Part shown: positions 18,292 to 27,854 of the stretch, piece by piece
Layout of the letters: every line of letters begins with the position of its first letter
Position numbering within the stretch: the stretch's first letter is position 1
Source of the DNA: Alphaproteobacteria bacterium
Lineage (GTDB): Bacteria > Pseudomonadota > Alphaproteobacteria > Micavibrionales > Micavibrionaceae
Direction of reading: 5' to 3'
Assembly (NCBI GenBank): GCA_021776025.1
Contig: JAJFGR010000007.1
Location: 558,001 to 622,000 of the forward strand
DNA length: 64,000 bases
Translations under genes and position numbers: made by a program
The notes under the pieces: generated by a model
Databases searched by the model: none
Told to the model about the DNA's origin: nothing
What the model saw: only the letters and a program-made list of their open reading frames with translations

Positions 18292-18319
18292 TACCTTAGA
18301 TTAGTTGCATACTAAGGTA
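18292..18319. promoter_or_regulatory. 8-bp inverted repeat between lnt and the XRE regulator
   Basis: TACCTTAG (18292-18299) and CTAAGGTA (18312-18319) are perfect inverted arms around a 12-nt spacer. No T-tract follows the right arm, so a terminator is unlikely. A symmetric operator for the downstream helix-turn-helix protein is possible. A TTGCAT within the spacer could be part of a -35 element. Confidence 0.4.
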
Positions 18320-18435
18320 ATCATAGGGTATCTCTTGTTCATGTAATAAATTCTGCGTGTCTTTTGTATCCTAATATAAAACCCCGCTCGAATTTTTTAT
18401 TAATTTTGTAACTTACTGCTTAGGATGTTGTTCGA

Positions 18436-18861
18436 ATGAGCAAGATGAAAACTAAAGGGACGCCAAACGACATGGATATCCACGTCGGGCAGCGTCTTAG
18501 AGTACGACGTGCCCTTCTCGGCCTTAGTCAAGAAAAACTGGCTGACGCAATTGGGCTTACTTTCCAACAAATTCAAAAATACGAACGTGGGGCCAATCGC
18601 GTGAGCGCCGGGCGCTTATATGATTTGAGTAAAATACTGGATGTCCCGGTGAGTTACTTCTTTGAACAGTTTGGTCAAAACCCTTCCGATGTCTCTGTAC
18701 AAGGCATGGCGGATAATGATCAGGACGGTTTTGAGTACAAAGATGTTATGAGCAGTAAGGAAACGCTCAGCCTTGTTCGCACCTATTATTCCGTAGAAGA
18801 TCCGGAAGCACGAAAAGATATTCTTAAATTTATAAAATCTATGGCCGCAAAGCTGTCTTAA
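18436..18861 (+). CDS. XRE-family transcriptional regulator
   Basis: A 141-residue Cro/CI-type DNA-binding protein. The helix-turn-helix spans about residues 19-72 (G-Q-R-L-R-V-R-R, then L-S-Q-E-K-L-A-D-A-I-G-L-T-F-Q-Q-I-Q-K-Y-E-R-G). The C-terminal 60 residues are a short acidic, probably dimerising region. Regulators of this kind commonly sit between lnt and metK in alphaproteobacteria and affect surface properties; that role is only inferred here. The upstream 160 bp is AT-rich and carries an inverted repeat that may be its own operator. Confidence 0.9.
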   Translation: MSKMKTKGTPNDMDIHVGQRLRVRRALLGLSQEKLADAIGLTFQQIQKYERGANRVSAGRLYDLSKILDVPVSYFFEQFGQNPSDVSVQGMADNDQDGFEYKDVMSSKETLSLVRTYYSVEDPEARKDILKFIKSMAAKLS

Positions 18862-18927
18862 GTATTTTCAAATTCGGCTTGCCTCGACGTAAACCAAGGA
18901 CTACTGTCATTTGTTTAAATGATGAAG

Positions 18928-18943
18928 GACCTGTATTTAGGTC
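18928..18943 (+). promoter_or_regulatory. small hairpin in the metK leader
   Basis: GACCT (18928-18932) and AGGTC (18939-18943) can pair around loop GTATTT, about 30 nt before the preferred metK start. It does not match SAM-II or SAM/SAH riboswitch consensus as I remember them, so I do not call a riboswitch. Confidence 0.25.
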
Positions 18944-18972
18944 GCATAATTTTCAAAAGATTGGATTTTAAA

Positions 18973-20205
18973 ATGCAACAAAACACGGCACCTGCTATGC
19001 AAGAACAAGCACACCCATCAGCCCGCCCGGAACTTAAAGATTACATCTTTACTAGTGAGTCTGTTTCTGAAGGCCATCCTGACAAAGTCTGTGACCGCGT
19101 TTCTGACGCTGTTGTTGATTTATATTTGAAGGCTGATCCGCTCTCACGCGTTGCTTGCGAAACCCTAGTGACAACCGATACAGTTGTGCTAGCTGGTGAA
19201 ACACGTGGCCCTGATAGTGTAACGAAAGACATGATTGAAGAAGCGGCGCGCGCCGCGATTAAAGATATTGGCTATGAGCAAGAAGGTTTTCACTGGAAAA
19301 CAGCGAATGTTCAAGTTCTTCTGCACAAGCAATCTGTAGATATTGCGCAAGGTGTTGACGCCGGAACAGGCGTAGACAAAGAAGAAGGCGCTGGCGACCA
19401 AGGAATTATGTTTGGCTATGCCACAAAAGAGACAGAGCCGCTTATGCCTGCGGCTATTCATTACTCCCACCAAATTTTGAAAGAATTGGCCGATGCCCGT
19501 AAAGACGGACCTTTAGCAGGCAAAATTGAACCGGATTCAAAATCTCAAGTGACGCTAGAATATCGCAATGATAAGCCAGTGCGCGCAACATCCGTTGTTG
19601 TATCTACCCAGCATACCGAGGGTCTATCACAAGACGATGTGAAAGAGCTGGTGCGCCCTTATGTTGAAAAAGTTCTGCCCGAAGGCTGGATGCCGCCGGA
19701 AGAAGAATTCTATGTGAACCCAACTGGCCGTTTTGTTATTGGTGGCCCTGTTGGTGATGCTGGCCTTACGGGTCGTAAGATCATTGTTGATACATATGGC
19801 GGCGCGGCTCCGCATGGTGGCGGCGCATTTTCCGGTAAAGACCCAACAAAGGTTGATCGCTCAGCGGCTTATGCTGCGCGTTATCTGGCGAAAAATGTGG
19901 TTGCTGCCGGTTATGCAGAAGGCTGCACCATTCAGCTGGCTTACGCCATTGGTGTTTCCAAGCCGCTTGGTTTCTATGTGAACACACACAGCACGGGGAC
20001 CGTTCCTGAAAACGAAATCATCAAAGCGCTTGCTCAGCTTGTTGATCTATCTCCGCGCGGTATTCGTGAACATTTACAACTCAGCCGTCCTATATACGAG
20101 CGCACAGCTGCTTATGGTCACTTTGGCCGGACGCCGACGGACGATGGTGGTTTCTCTTGGGAAAAAACCGATCTGACGGATGGCCTGCAAAAGATCCTTG
20201 GATAA
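18973..20205 (+). CDS. metK: S-adenosylmethionine synthase
   Basis: A protein of about 410 residues that makes SAM from ATP and methionine. Conserved blocks are G-H-P-D-K-V-C-D (ATP site), [12 protein letters not shown], and [16 protein letters not shown] (P-loop-like). The frame is open to an ATG at 18919. I prefer 18973 because the extra residues are atypical and the longer start would lie within a leader that can form a small hairpin, but neither start has a strong Shine-Dalgarno. It lies between the XRE regulator and trmB. Confidence 0.93.
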   Translation: MQQNTAPAMQEQAHPSARPELKDYIFTSESVSEGHPDKVCDRVSDAVVDLYLKADPLSRVACETLVTTDTVVLAGETRGPDSVTKDMIEEAARAAIKDIGYEQEGFHWKTANVQVLLHKQSVDIAQGVDAGTGVDKEEGAGDQGIMFGYATKETEPLMPAAIHYSHQILKELADARKDGPLAGKIEPDSKSQVTLEYRNDKPVRATSVVVSTQHTEGLSQDDVKELVRPYVEKVLPEGWMPPEEEFYVNPTGRFVIGGPVGDAGLTGRKIIVDTYGGAAPHGGGAFSGKDPTKVDRSAAYAARYLAKNVVAAGYAEGCTIQLAYAIGVSKPLGFYVNTHSTGTVPENEIIKALAQLVDLSPRGIREHLQLSRPIYERTAAYGHFGRTPTDDGGFSWEKTDLTDGLQKILG

Positions 20206-20893
20206 TCCGCTAAAAAAACGAGTATTTGGGCGCAAACTTGGCCGCCCTTTAAATAAATCCCGGGCAGATGTGATAAATTCGCTTCTGCCCGCGCTTTCTC
20301 TGTCTGCTGATTTATTAAAGGAAGATGGCAGCCTTGCCCCCTCCTCGCTTTTTCCTCAGCATAAAGAATGCTGGATGGAGATTGGTTTTGGCAGCGGTGA
20401 GCATTTAAGCGCCCTGATGCGACGGCATCCTGAAAATGCCTACCTGGGGGCGGAGCCGTTCATTAATGGCATGGCGGCGTTCCTGAAAGATATCAAAGAC
20501 GATCCGCATGAGCGCATTCGCGTGTTGATGGATGATGCGATGATGTTAGGCAATTCTTTGTCGGATGACAGCCTTGATGGGATCTATATCCTCAACCCCG
20601 ATCCATGGCATAAAAAACGCCATCACAAGCGGCGTATTGTGAACCGGGATAATCTGGAGTGTTTTGCCCGTATCCTGAAGCCCGGTGGACAGCTGATTAT
20701 GAGCACCGATGTGCCCTATCTGGCCGATTGGATGATTACGGAAGCGACGATCCATGGCGGATTTGAATGGGCGGCCAAGAGCCGTGAAGACTGGTCAACT
20801 CCACCTAAAGACTGGATACCTACGGTCTATGAAACTAAAGGCGCCAAAGGCGCGGACAAGATGGTGTATTTGTTTTTTGAGAAAAAAGCTTGA
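20198..20893 (+). CDS. trmB: tRNA (guanine-N7-)-methyltransferase
   Basis: A class I methyltransferase that forms m7G46 in tRNA. The SAM site is [10 protein letters not shown]; the acidic end of the next strand is G-A-E-P-F; the TrmB signature [14 protein letters not shown] is intact. The start is uncertain. An ATG at 20180 lies inside metK; a TTG at 20198 gives a 231-residue protein overlapping metK by 8 bp and matches the usual N-terminus (D-N-P-L-K-K-R then F-G-R-K-x-G-R-P-L). I use the TTG. It is translationally close to metK. Confidence 0.92.
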   Translation: MDNPLKKRVFGRKLGRPLNKSRADVINSLLPALSLSADLLKEDGSLAPSSLFPQHKECWMEIGFGSGEHLSALMRRHPENAYLGAEPFINGMAAFLKDIKDDPHERIRVLMDDAMMLGNSLSDDSLDGIYILNPDPWHKKRHHKRRIVNRDNLECFARILKPGGQLIMSTDVPYLADWMITEATIHGGFEWAAKSREDWSTPPKDWIPTVYETKGAKGADKMVYLFFEKKA

Positions 20894-20947
20894 AACATAG
20901 GTAAAACGGGGCTATAAAGCTCCCAACATCCCAATCATATTGATAAG

Positions 20948-20977
20948 GGTGGGCTCATAAAGAGGCCCGCCTTTTTT
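20948..20977 (+). terminator. intrinsic terminator or attenuator before rimP
   Basis: GGTGGGC (20948-20954) pairs with GCCCGCC (20965-20971, one G-U pair) around a 10-nt loop, followed directly by six T. It ends trmB transcription. As it lies 22 nt before rimP, it could also act as an attenuator for the nusA operon. Confidence 0.8.
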
Positions 20978-20998
20978 GTTGGGAAATTGAGAGAGATA

Positions 20999-21496
20999 AT
21001 GAGACTAACGCCGTTAGAACAACGTTTAAGCAGTTTTGCCGCGCCCGTGATCGAAGATCTCGGCTTTGCACTGATTTGCATTAAAACCATCAGCGAAGAT
21101 GGCGGGCAAACCGTACAGATTATGGCCGAAGACCCGGCGACAAAGAAGCTGGGCGTTGATGATGCAGCCAAAATCAGCCGCGGCGTATCCACTGTCTTTG
21201 ATGTTGAAGACCCGATTAACGGCGCTTACCGCCTTGAGGTCAGCTCTCCGGGGATTGACCGCCCGTTGATGCAAATTGAAGATTTTAAGACCTATGAAGG
21301 GTTTGAAGCCAAGATTGAAAGCGATATACCGGCAGAAAACGGCCAAAAGAAATTTCGCGGGATTTTAAAGGGATTAAACGGTGAGAATGTTTTGATCAAA
21401 ACCGATGAAGGCGAAGCCGAGATCCCGTTTGAGAATTTGACCAAAGGTAAATTGGTCATGAGTGATGAATTAATTAAACGAACAGCCAATCTTTAA
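20999..21496 (+). CDS. rimP: ribosome maturation factor RimP
   Basis: A 165-residue 30S maturation factor. The alpha/beta N-terminal domain (L-E-Q-R-L, then G-F-A-L-I-C-I-K) contains the family block V-E-D-P-I-N-G-A-Y-R-L-E-V-S-S-P-G-I-D-R-P-L, and the C-terminal SH3-like domain spans about residues 90-160. The ATG at 20999 follows a GAGAG element; a TTG twelve bases earlier is in frame but less likely. It is the first gene of the rimP-nusA-infB-rbfA-truB-rpsO cluster. Confidence 0.95.
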   Translation: MRLTPLEQRLSSFAAPVIEDLGFALICIKTISEDGGQTVQIMAEDPATKKLGVDDAAKISRGVSTVFDVEDPINGAYRLEVSSPGIDRPLMQIEDFKTYEGFEAKIESDIPAENGQKKFRGILKGLNGENVLIKTDEGEAEIPFENLTKGKLVMSDELIKRTANL

Positions 21497-21508
21497 GGAG
21501 TAGAAAAG

Positions 21509-23122
21509 ATGGAATTGCTACAAGTTGCGGATAACGTTGCAAGAGAAAAGAACATTGATCGTGAAATCGTGGTAACCGCGATGGAAGAAGCGATCCAAAA
21601 AGCTGGGCGTTCTAAATACGGCCATGACCACGATATTCGTGCCGTGATTGATCGCACCAATGGAAACATTGAACTGAAACGCCACCGCGAAGTTGTGGCG
21701 GAAGATGCTGAGATCGAAAATGAAATGGCGCAAGTGCCGCTTTCAAAAGCTGTGCGCATTAAAAAAGATGCCGTTATTGGCGAGTTTTTGGTTGATGAAT
21801 TACCGCCGCTTGATTTTGGCCGGATTGCTGCGCAAACAGCCAAACAAGTTATCATGCAAAAAGTGCGTGAAGCCGAACGTGCGCGTCAATATGGAGAGTT
21901 TAAAGACCGCGTTGGTGAAGTGATCAACGGCGTTGTGAAACGTGTTGAATACGGCAATGCGACTGTCGATATTCAGGGCCGTGCCGAAGCTGTGCTTCGC
22001 CGTGATGAAGGCTTGCCCCGCGAGCATCTAAAAAATGGCGACCGCGTGCGCGCGATTATCTATGAAGTGCGTGAAGAAATGCGCGGACCGCAAATTTTTC
22101 TTTCCCGTACGCACCCGGAATTTATGGCGAAATTGTTCACGCAAGAAGTGCCGGAAATTTATGACGGGATTATCGAGATTAAAGCCGTTGCCCGTGACCC
22201 GGGAAGCCGTGCGAAGATTGCAGTTGTTTCCAAAGACAGCTCGATCGACCCTGTTGGGGCGTGCGTTGGTATGCGCGGAAGCCGCGTTCAAGCCGTTGTA
22301 AACGAGCTTGGCGGTGAGAAAATCGACATCATTCCATGGTCTGAAGACATTCCGAGCTTTGTTGTGAATGCCTTGCAACCTGCGGAAGTTGCCAAAGTGG
22401 TTCTTGATGAAGAAACGCAGCGGATGGAAGTAGTTGTTCCCGATGAACAGCTTTCACTGGCGATTGGTCGCCGCGGTCAGAACGTGCGTTTGGGCTCCAT
22501 TCTGGTTGGCTGGGATATTGATATCCTAACCGAAGCCGAAGAATCAGAACGCCGGGCGGAAGAATTCACAACACGCTCTGCGCTGTTTATCGAAGCTTTG
22601 GACGTTGATGATGTGATTGCGCATTTGCTGGTTGCTGAGGGCTTTAGCAAGGTTGAGGAAATCTCCGAAACACCGATTGAAGAGCTGAGCCAGATTGAAG
22701 GTTTTGAAGAAGAAATCTCTGCCGAGCTGCAAAACCGGGCCAATGTTTGGCTTGATGCTAAGAAAAAAGAACTGGCAGAGAAACAAGCCGAATTCAAAAT
22801 TGCCGATGATTTGATGAGCGCAGAAGGCTTAACGCCTGCACAAATCATTAAGCTTGGTGAAGGTGAGGTAAAAACACTGGATGATCTAGCTGATTTGGCT
22901 GCTGATGAGCTTGTAGAAGCCTTGGGTGAAGGTCAAATGACAGAAAAAGACGCCAATGCGGTTATTATGGCAGCGCGGGCACACTGGTTTGAAGAAGAAG
23001 ATAAAGCAGCAGCTGAGGCGGCGGTAGCCGCGGAAGAGGCTTCTGAAGAAGGTGTACCAAGCGAAGAAGAAAACCCTGTGTCAGAAGAAGCGGCTCCGGC
23101 TGCTTCGGCTGGCAATGCTTAG
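21509..23122 (+). CDS. nusA: transcription termination/antitermination factor NusA
   Basis: A 537-residue RNA-polymerase-binding factor. In order: N-terminal domain (residues 1-125), S1 domain (about 135-200, with G-V-V-K-R-V-E-Y-G-N-A), two KH domains (about 205-345, including G-A-C-V-G-M-R-G-S-R-V and A-I-G-R-R-G-Q-N-V-R), and two C-terminal acidic helix-hairpin-helix repeats (about 360-490). It ends in a very acidic Glu/Ala tail. AAGGAG precedes the ATG. It modulates pausing, termination and antitermination. ylxR, which usually follows, is absent. Confidence 0.97.
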   Translation: MELLQVADNVAREKNIDREIVVTAMEEAIQKAGRSKYGHDHDIRAVIDRTNGNIELKRHREVVAEDAEIENEMAQVPLSKAVRIKKDAVIGEFLVDELPPLDFGRIAAQTAKQVIMQKVREAERARQYGEFKDRVGEVINGVVKRVEYGNATVDIQGRAEAVLRRDEGLPREHLKNGDRVRAIIYEVREEMRGPQIFLSRTHPEFMAKLFTQEVPEIYDGIIEIKAVARDPGSRAKIAVVSKDSSIDPVGACVGMRGSRVQAVVNELGGEKIDIIPWSEDIPSFVVNALQPAEVAKVVLDEETQRMEVVVPDEQLSLAIGRRGQNVRLGSILVGWDIDILTEAEESERRAEEFTTRSALFIEALDVDDVIAHLLVAEGFSKVEEISETPIEELSQIEGFEEEISAELQNRANVWLDAKKKELAEKQAEFKIADDLMSAEGLTPAQIIKLGEGEVKTLDDLADLAADELVEALGEGQMTEKDANAVIMAARAHWFEEEDKAAAEAAVAAEEASEEGVPSEEENPVSEEAAPAASAGNA

Positions 23123-23267
23123 AGCGATGAAAAGGAGACTGGACAAATTTTGGTTAAAGCCTTTAACAGATTTACGCTTTTACTCAAAAGCGCTGCTTCA
23201 TTTTGCGGTGCCCATTGTCCTGTTTTCTTAGAACTTAATTCTAATACCTTTATTTTAAACAAATATT

Positions 23268-23295
23268 TTGCACTACGGGCCCCGTGGTGTATAAC
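23268..23295 (+). promoter_or_regulatory. candidate internal promoter for infB
   Basis: TTGCAC (23268-23273) and TATAAC (23290-23295) are 16 bp apart, about 43 bp before the infB ATG, in a 216-bp gap between nusA and infB. The -10 box matches the consensus at five of six positions. The rest of the gap holds only short unconvincing frames, none resembling YlxR. Confidence 0.45.
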
Positions 23296-23338
23296 CCTAA
23301 TGCGCGGTTTTTAGCCGCTGGAAAGCATTTAAGAGATT

Positions 23339-25837
23339 ATGAGCGAAGCAAAAAACAAAGAAAAAGACGACAAAAAAGCAGATACCGGTAAAAAGACGTT
23401 AAGCCTTGGGACATTGAGCCTTAAAGCTGGCGGCGCGGCTAGTCCGAAGGCGGCAAGCCCCGGCACTGTGGCCGTTGAAGTTCGTCGCAAACGCGCGCCT
23501 GCTCCGACTTCTGAGCCTGCCCAAACAGCTCCGCAAAATGAAGTACATCTTTCAAATACTGAGCGTGATGCCCGCGCTAAAGCGCTTCAGCAAGCTTTGG
23601 CCGAGGGTGGGAAGGGCAAAAGCTCTTTACCGAAACGCCGCACAACAATCGAAGATAAGAAAAAAGAAGAAGCTGCCAACAAAGAGGCGGCTGAACATTC
23701 TGCGCGCGAAAAAGAGTTGGAAGAGCTCGAGAAGGTTGAATCTGACGAGAAGCAGAAAAAAGATGACGTCAACCTCAATGCGCCTGCCTTGCCTGACCCA
23801 GAGACGGCCGCAGCGAATGCGGCGCGACGCGGGAAATTTGAAACACCGGCAGAGACAGAAACCTATCGCGACAAGCTGAAAAAAGCTGAGGCGAAAGCCC
23901 CGCCGAAACCGACAGTAGACCCACGCCGCGGCGGACGGATTACCGTTACGCAAGCGCTGAACCGGGACTATGACCGTGATCGCGGGCAGTCGATGGCGGC
24001 GCAAAAACGCGCTCGAGAAAAAGCCCGTATGGCGGCTAAAGGGCCGAAAGAACCGGCTCAAAAAGTTTTCCGCGAAGTGGTTGTTCCTGAGGTTATTACT
24101 GTTGCCGAGCTTGCCAACCGTATGACGGAACCAACTGGTGAGATTGTTAAAGCGCTTATGAAGCTCGGCGTAATGGCAACAGTTACTGAAAGTATTGATG
24201 CCGACACAGCTGAGCTGGTTATTGAAGAATTTGGCCATAAGATCAAACGTGTTACCGACGCAGATGTTGAAGAAGGTTTGTCTGGAGTTGAAGATAAACC
24301 GGAGGACCTGAAAGTTCGCCCACCGGTTGTCACGATAATGGGCCATGTGGATCATGGGAAAACATCGCTACTGGATGCCTTGCGTGAAACCAACGTTGTT
24401 TCCGGTGAGGCTGGCGGCATTACCCAGCATATCGGCGCTTATCAGGTCAATATGGCCTCTGGAGAGAAGATCACTTTCCTCGACACACCGGGTCACGCGG
24501 CCTTTACTGAAATGCGTGCGCGGGGCGCCAACGCCACGGATATTGTCGTTGTTGTTGTATCCGCAGAAGACAGCGTCATGCCACAAACGATTGAAGCTAT
24601 TAACCATGCTAAAGCGGCGGAAGTTCCGATTATCATCGCGGTTAATAAAATTGATTTACCGGGCGCAGACCCTCAAAAGGTCAAAACAGAATTGCTTCAA
24701 CATGAAGTCGTTGTTGAAGATATGAGCGGAGATGTACAATGCATTGAAGTTTCGGCGATCAAAAAAACCAATCTGGATAAGCTTGAAGAAGCCATCTTAC
24801 TACAAGCTGAGCTGCTTGAGATTAAATCCAACCCCGACCGCGAAGCACAGGGCGTAGTTGTTGAAGCTAAACTGGAAAAAGGCCGCGGCCCTGTTGCAAC
24901 CGTGCTTATCCAAAATGGAACGCTGCGCATTGGTGATATTTTTGTTGCGGGCGCGGAATTTGGTAAAGTCCGCGCGATCCTTGATGACCAAGGTCAAAAC
25001 ATCACAGAAGCTATTCCTGGTCAGCCAGTTGAAGTTCTTGGCCTGAACGGCGCGCCGAATTCAGGCGATGCATTTAGCGTGACCCCTGATGAAGGCAAGG
25101 CGCGTGAGATTAGCGAATACCGCCAGAAAAAACGCAAAGAGAACCAGGCTGTTGCCGCTGTTAAAGGCCGTGTAACGCTTGATGATCTTTTGCAAGTGCA
25201 AGAGCTGGGCGAGAAAACCGCCCTGCCGGTTATTGTTAAAGGTGACGTACACGGCTCAGTTGAGGCGATCATCGGTTCCTTCACGAAAATGACGGAAGAA
25301 AACGAAGATATCGATGTGCAGGTTTTGCATACTGGTGTTGGCGGAATTACTGAAAGTGATGTGAAGCTTTCACAAGCTTCCAACGCGATGATTATTGGCT
25401 TTAATGTGCGCGCCAATGCACAAGCCCGTGAGCTGGCCACCAAAGAAGGGGTCGAGCTGCGCTATTACAACGTGATTTACGACGTGATTGATGATGCGAA
25501 GGCCATTCTTTCAGGCATGCTGTCTCCATCACAGCGTGAAGAATATCTTGGCCAAGCGAAGATCAAGCAAGTCTTCAAAGTTTCCAAAGTCGGGAATGTG
25601 GCTGGTTGTGATGTTATCCTCGGCGTTGTGAAACGCGGATCAGGTGTGCGTTTGCTGCGCGATGATGTTGTGGTTCATGAAGGTAAGCTCAAAACCCTGC
25701 AACGCTTTAAAGATGAAGTCAAAGAAGTTAAAGAAGGCACCGAATGCGGTATGGCCTTTGAGAACTATGACGACATCAAAGAAGGCGATGTCATTGAATG
25801 CTTTGACGTGATCGAAGAAGCACGCACGGTTCAGTAA
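23339..25837 (+). CDS. infB: translation initiation factor IF-2
   Basis: An 832-residue GTPase that delivers initiator tRNA. A lysine/alanine/glutamate-rich N-terminal extension (about 1-245) precedes the IF2N-like region. The G domain follows with G-H-V-D-H-G-K-T-S (G1), G-G-I-T-Q-H-I-G (G2), D-T-P-G-H-A (G3), N-K-I-D (G4), and S-A-I (G5). Domains II, III and IV reach the C-terminus. Its own promoter candidate lies in the preceding gap. The rbfA ATG is 8 bp after its stop. Confidence 0.97.
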   Translation: MSEAKNKEKDDKKADTGKKTLSLGTLSLKAGGAASPKAASPGTVAVEVRRKRAPAPTSEPAQTAPQNEVHLSNTERDARAKALQQALAEGGKGKSSLPKRRTTIEDKKKEEAANKEAAEHSAREKELEELEKVESDEKQKKDDVNLNAPALPDPETAAANAARRGKFETPAETETYRDKLKKAEAKAPPKPTVDPRRGGRITVTQALNRDYDRDRGQSMAAQKRAREKARMAAKGPKEPAQKVFREVVVPEVITVAELANRMTEPTGEIVKALMKLGVMATVTESIDADTAELVIEEFGHKIKRVTDADVEEGLSGVEDKPEDLKVRPPVVTIMGHVDHGKTSLLDALRETNVVSGEAGGITQHIGAYQVNMASGEKITFLDTPGHAAFTEMRARGANATDIVVVVVSAEDSVMPQTIEAINHAKAAEVPIIIAVNKIDLPGADPQKVKTELLQHEVVVEDMSGDVQCIEVSAIKKTNLDKLEEAILLQAELLEIKSNPDREAQGVVVEAKLEKGRGPVATVLIQNGTLRIGDIFVAGAEFGKVRAILDDQGQNITEAIPGQPVEVLGLNGAPNSGDAFSVTPDEGKAREISEYRQKKRKENQAVAAVKGRVTLDDLLQVQELGEKTALPVIVKGDVHGSVEAIIGSFTKMTEENEDIDVQVLHTGVGGITESDVKLSQASNAMIIGFNVRANAQARELATKEGVELRYYNVIYDVIDDAKAILSGMLSPSQREEYLGQAKIKQVFKVSKVGNVAGCDVILGVVKRGSGVRLLRDDVVVHEGKLKTLQRFKDEVKEVKEGTECGMAFENYDDIKEGDVIECFDVIEEARTVQ

Positions 25838-25845
25838 GCGCTACT

Positions 25846-26235
25846 ATGAAACCTACTCGCTCATCCAAAGGTCCATCTCAGCGCCAACTTCGTGTTGGTG
25901 AGCAAATTCGTCATATTATTGCCGAAACCATGGCGCGTGGGCATTTTCATACGGAAGCCCTAATGGATGCCGGGCGGATTACGGTGGCGGAAGTGCGCGT
26001 TACGCCGGATTTGAAGCAAGCGAAAGCCTATGTGATGTCTTTGGGCGGTGAAAATATGGACGAAATTCTTCCAGCTCTAAACGCCGAGGCTCATGTATTT
26101 CAAAAAGATATTGGTCGCCAGCAAAGCATGAAATTCACACCGAAGGTCCGGTTTGTACGTGATGAAAGTTTTGACGAAGCGCAAAAGATTGATGAGCTGC
26201 TGCGAGGCGTTCTTCCCCAGGAAAACGAAGACTAA
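25846..26235 (+). CDS. rbfA: ribosome-binding factor A
   Basis: A 129-residue KH-fold 30S maturation factor needed for 16S rRNA 5'-end processing. Characteristic segments are R-Q-L-R-V-G-E-Q-I-R-H-I-I-A-E-T near the N-terminus, V-T-V-A-E-V-R-V-T-P-D-L-K-Q-A-K-A-Y-V in the middle and the C-terminal P-K-V-R-F-V-R-D. It sits between infB and truB, with 4 bp between its stop and the truB start. Confidence 0.95.
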   Translation: MKPTRSSKGPSQRQLRVGEQIRHIIAETMARGHFHTEALMDAGRITVAEVRVTPDLKQAKAYVMSLGGENMDEILPALNAEAHVFQKDIGRQQSMKFTPKVRFVRDESFDEAQKIDELLRGVLPQENED

Positions 26236-26239
26236 CCCC

Positions 26240-27187
26240 ATGGGACGACGCAATAAAAAAGGCCAAAATATCAGTGGTTGGGTCAATCTCGACAAGCCTA
26301 TAGGGCTGACCTCTACACAAGGCATCGGTAAAGTGAGGCGTTTTTTGAACGCGCAGAAGGCCGGGCACGCGGGAACGCTTGACCCGCTGGCCACAGGCAT
26401 TCTACCCATAGCACTCGGTGAAGCGACCAAGACTATTCCTTTTGCGCAAGATCATCTCAAAACTTATGAATTCACTATTACATGGGGCCAGCAGCGCGAT
26501 ACCGATGATTCCGAAGGTGAAGTGATTGAGAAATCGGATGTGCGCCCTAGCGCCGAAGATATCACCGCCCTGCTCTCGGAGTTTATAGGTGATATTCAGC
26601 AAGTGCCGCCGAAATTCTCGGCGATTAAGATTGATGGGCAGCGGGCTTATGATATGGCGCGTGCGGGCGAGGACGTACAGCTCACATCACGCCCTGTATT
26701 CGTTGAAAGCCTTGCGCTATTAGAGGCACGCAGCGACGAAGCTGACCTCGTCATGATCTGCGGCAAAGGCACGTACGTGCGGTCTTTAGCGCGGGATATG
26801 GCCTTAAAACTCGGCACTTTTGGCTATGTTTCGGCCCTTAGGCGCACTGCCGTGGGGCCTTTCACGGAAGAAAATGCGATTTCTCTTGAAAAACTCGAGG
26901 AATTGAGCAATAGTGCGCCCGCTGATGCAGGTGCACCAGCCGGGGTTTTACTGCCTCTTGAGACCGCGCTGGACGACATCCCGGCCCTGGCCATCAAAGA
27001 GAACGAGCTTTCAGACCTTAGAAACGGACGGACAGCGTCCTTTGTTTCCAAACCGGATTTTGAGCGAATTAAGCTTATCGGATTGGAAGAAAACCAGACC
27101 GCAATTGCCATGTTTCAAGGGCATGCAGTGGCACTGGTTGAGCGCAAAGGGCCAAATATTAAACCCGTTCGTGTTTTCAACATTTAA
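26240..27187 (+). CDS. truB: tRNA pseudouridine-55 synthase
   Basis: A 315-residue enzyme that isomerises U55 in the T-loop of tRNAs. The catalytic aspartate is in A-G-T-L-D-P-L-A-T-G-I-L-P-I-A-L-G; the K-x-Y motif is at K-T-Y-E-F, and the P-P-K-F-S-A-I-K-I-D-G-x-R-A-Y block is present. The frame stays open upstream to 26153 inside rbfA, but ATG 26240, four bases after the rbfA stop, gives the expected N-terminus (G-W-V-N-L-D-K-P). A C-terminal PUA-like domain is present. Confidence 0.95.
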   Translation: MGRRNKKGQNISGWVNLDKPIGLTSTQGIGKVRRFLNAQKAGHAGTLDPLATGILPIALGEATKTIPFAQDHLKTYEFTITWGQQRDTDDSEGEVIEKSDVRPSAEDITALLSEFIGDIQQVPPKFSAIKIDGQRAYDMARAGEDVQLTSRPVFVESLALLEARSDEADLVMICGKGTYVRSLARDMALKLGTFGYVSALRRTAVGPFTEENAISLEKLEELSNSAPADAGAPAGVLLPLETALDDIPALAIKENELSDLRNGRTASFVSKPDFERIKLIGLEENQTAIAMFQGHAVALVERKGPNIKPVRVFNI

Positions 27188-27202
27188 AATAAGGAGAAAA
27201 CG

Positions 27203-27481
27203 ATGTCGATCAGTCCAAATATCGCTGTAAAAAAAGCAGCAACGATTGAAGAATATGCCACGAAAAAGGGGGACACAGGTTCACCAGAGGTTCAGGTTGC
27301 CGTTTTAACCACACGGATTGCCGAGCTTTCCGAGCACATGCAAACGCACAAGAAAGACCTCCACAGCCGTCACGGCTTGCTGGCCATGGTTGCCAAGCGC
27401 CGTAAATTGCTGGATTACCTTAAAGGTAAGGACGATGCGCGTTATCAGGATCTGATTAAACGTTTGGGTCTAAGACGCTAA
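27203..27481 (+). CDS. rpsO: 30S ribosomal protein S15
   Basis: A 92-residue primary 16S-binding protein, slightly longer than the usual 89 owing to N-terminal residues. Family blocks [12 protein letters not shown]-x3[11 protein letters not shown] and [11 protein letters not shown] are intact. A strong AAGGAG ribosome site precedes the ATG. The gene ends the rimP operon with an intrinsic terminator. pnp, which normally follows directly, is 1.8 kb further on here. Confidence 0.97.
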   Translation: MSISPNIAVKKAATIEEYATKKGDTGSPEVQVAVLTTRIAELSEHMQTHKKDLHSRHGLLAMVAKRRKLLDYLKGKDDARYQDLIKRLGLRR

Positions 27482-27505
27482 GAATTGAATGACAATCTAA
27501 GCATT

Positions 27506-27537
27506 AAAAAAGGCCGCTTAATTTGCGGCCTTTTTTT
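27506..27537 (+). terminator. rho-independent terminator after rpsO
   Basis: GGCCGC (27512-27517) pairs with GCGGCC (27525-27530) around a 7-nt loop, preceded by six A and followed by seven T. It is a strong and potentially bidirectional terminator, which also suits the convergent 85-codon gene. Confidence 0.92.
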
Positions 27538-27552
27538 AGAATATGCATGGGG

Positions 27553-27810
27553 CTATCCTATGCCGCTACCAGGGCGAAAAGCATGCTCCATTTCAAAGAC
27601 TACGGGATATTTTGTTTCTAGCTCATGTATCCTGTTTTGGTTTCTTAGTCTTGCCCCGTCAGCTTCGGGGCCACTTCCTTGCATGCCTTGGACCAGCTCC
27701 AAGCCCATTATAAGATCATCCCTGCTCAGCCGCTCTGAAGGGTTTTTGATTGTGTTTATAAAATTAGGCAACATACTTGGCCAATTCATAGTTAGTCTAC
27801 CAATCTTCAT
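27553..27810 (-). CDS. small hypothetical protein
   Basis: An 85-residue protein that I do not recognise. The call rests on an excellent ribosome-binding site: GAGGAG (complement of 27817-27822) with six-nt spacing to the ATG. The sequence has no membrane segment or signal peptide, is fairly polar, and has a run L-S-R-D-D-L-I-M-G-L-E-L followed by a Gly-rich stretch. It lies between rpsO and a decayed gpmA fragment, in a patch that looks inserted. A plus-strand frame over the same region lacks a ribosome site and starts inside the rpsO terminator region, so it is rejected. Confidence 0.5.
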   Translation of the reverse strand: MKIGRLTMNWPSMLPNFINTIKNPSERLSRDDLIMGLELVQGMQGSGPEADGARLRNQNRIHELETKYPVVFEMEHAFRPGSGIG

Positions 27811-27854
27811 TTTTTTCTCCTCAATAAAAACTAGAGGAAGAATAACAAAAAAGC

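Noticed and set aside
18862-18972. SAM riboswitch ahead of metK
   Set aside because: CTTG/CAAG segments around 18880 faintly recall SAM-II, but the pseudoknot parts and the SAM/SAH consensus are not there.
23126-23230. 34-codon frame in the nusA-infB gap as a ylxR remnant
   Set aside because: The frame has no resemblance to the YlxR R-C-V-x-T-R motif and the ATG lacks a ribosome site upstream.
23627-24355. 242-codon minus-strand frame inside infB
   Set aside because: A shadow of the Lys/Glu-rich infB codons; composition is implausible for a protein and no ribosome site is seen.
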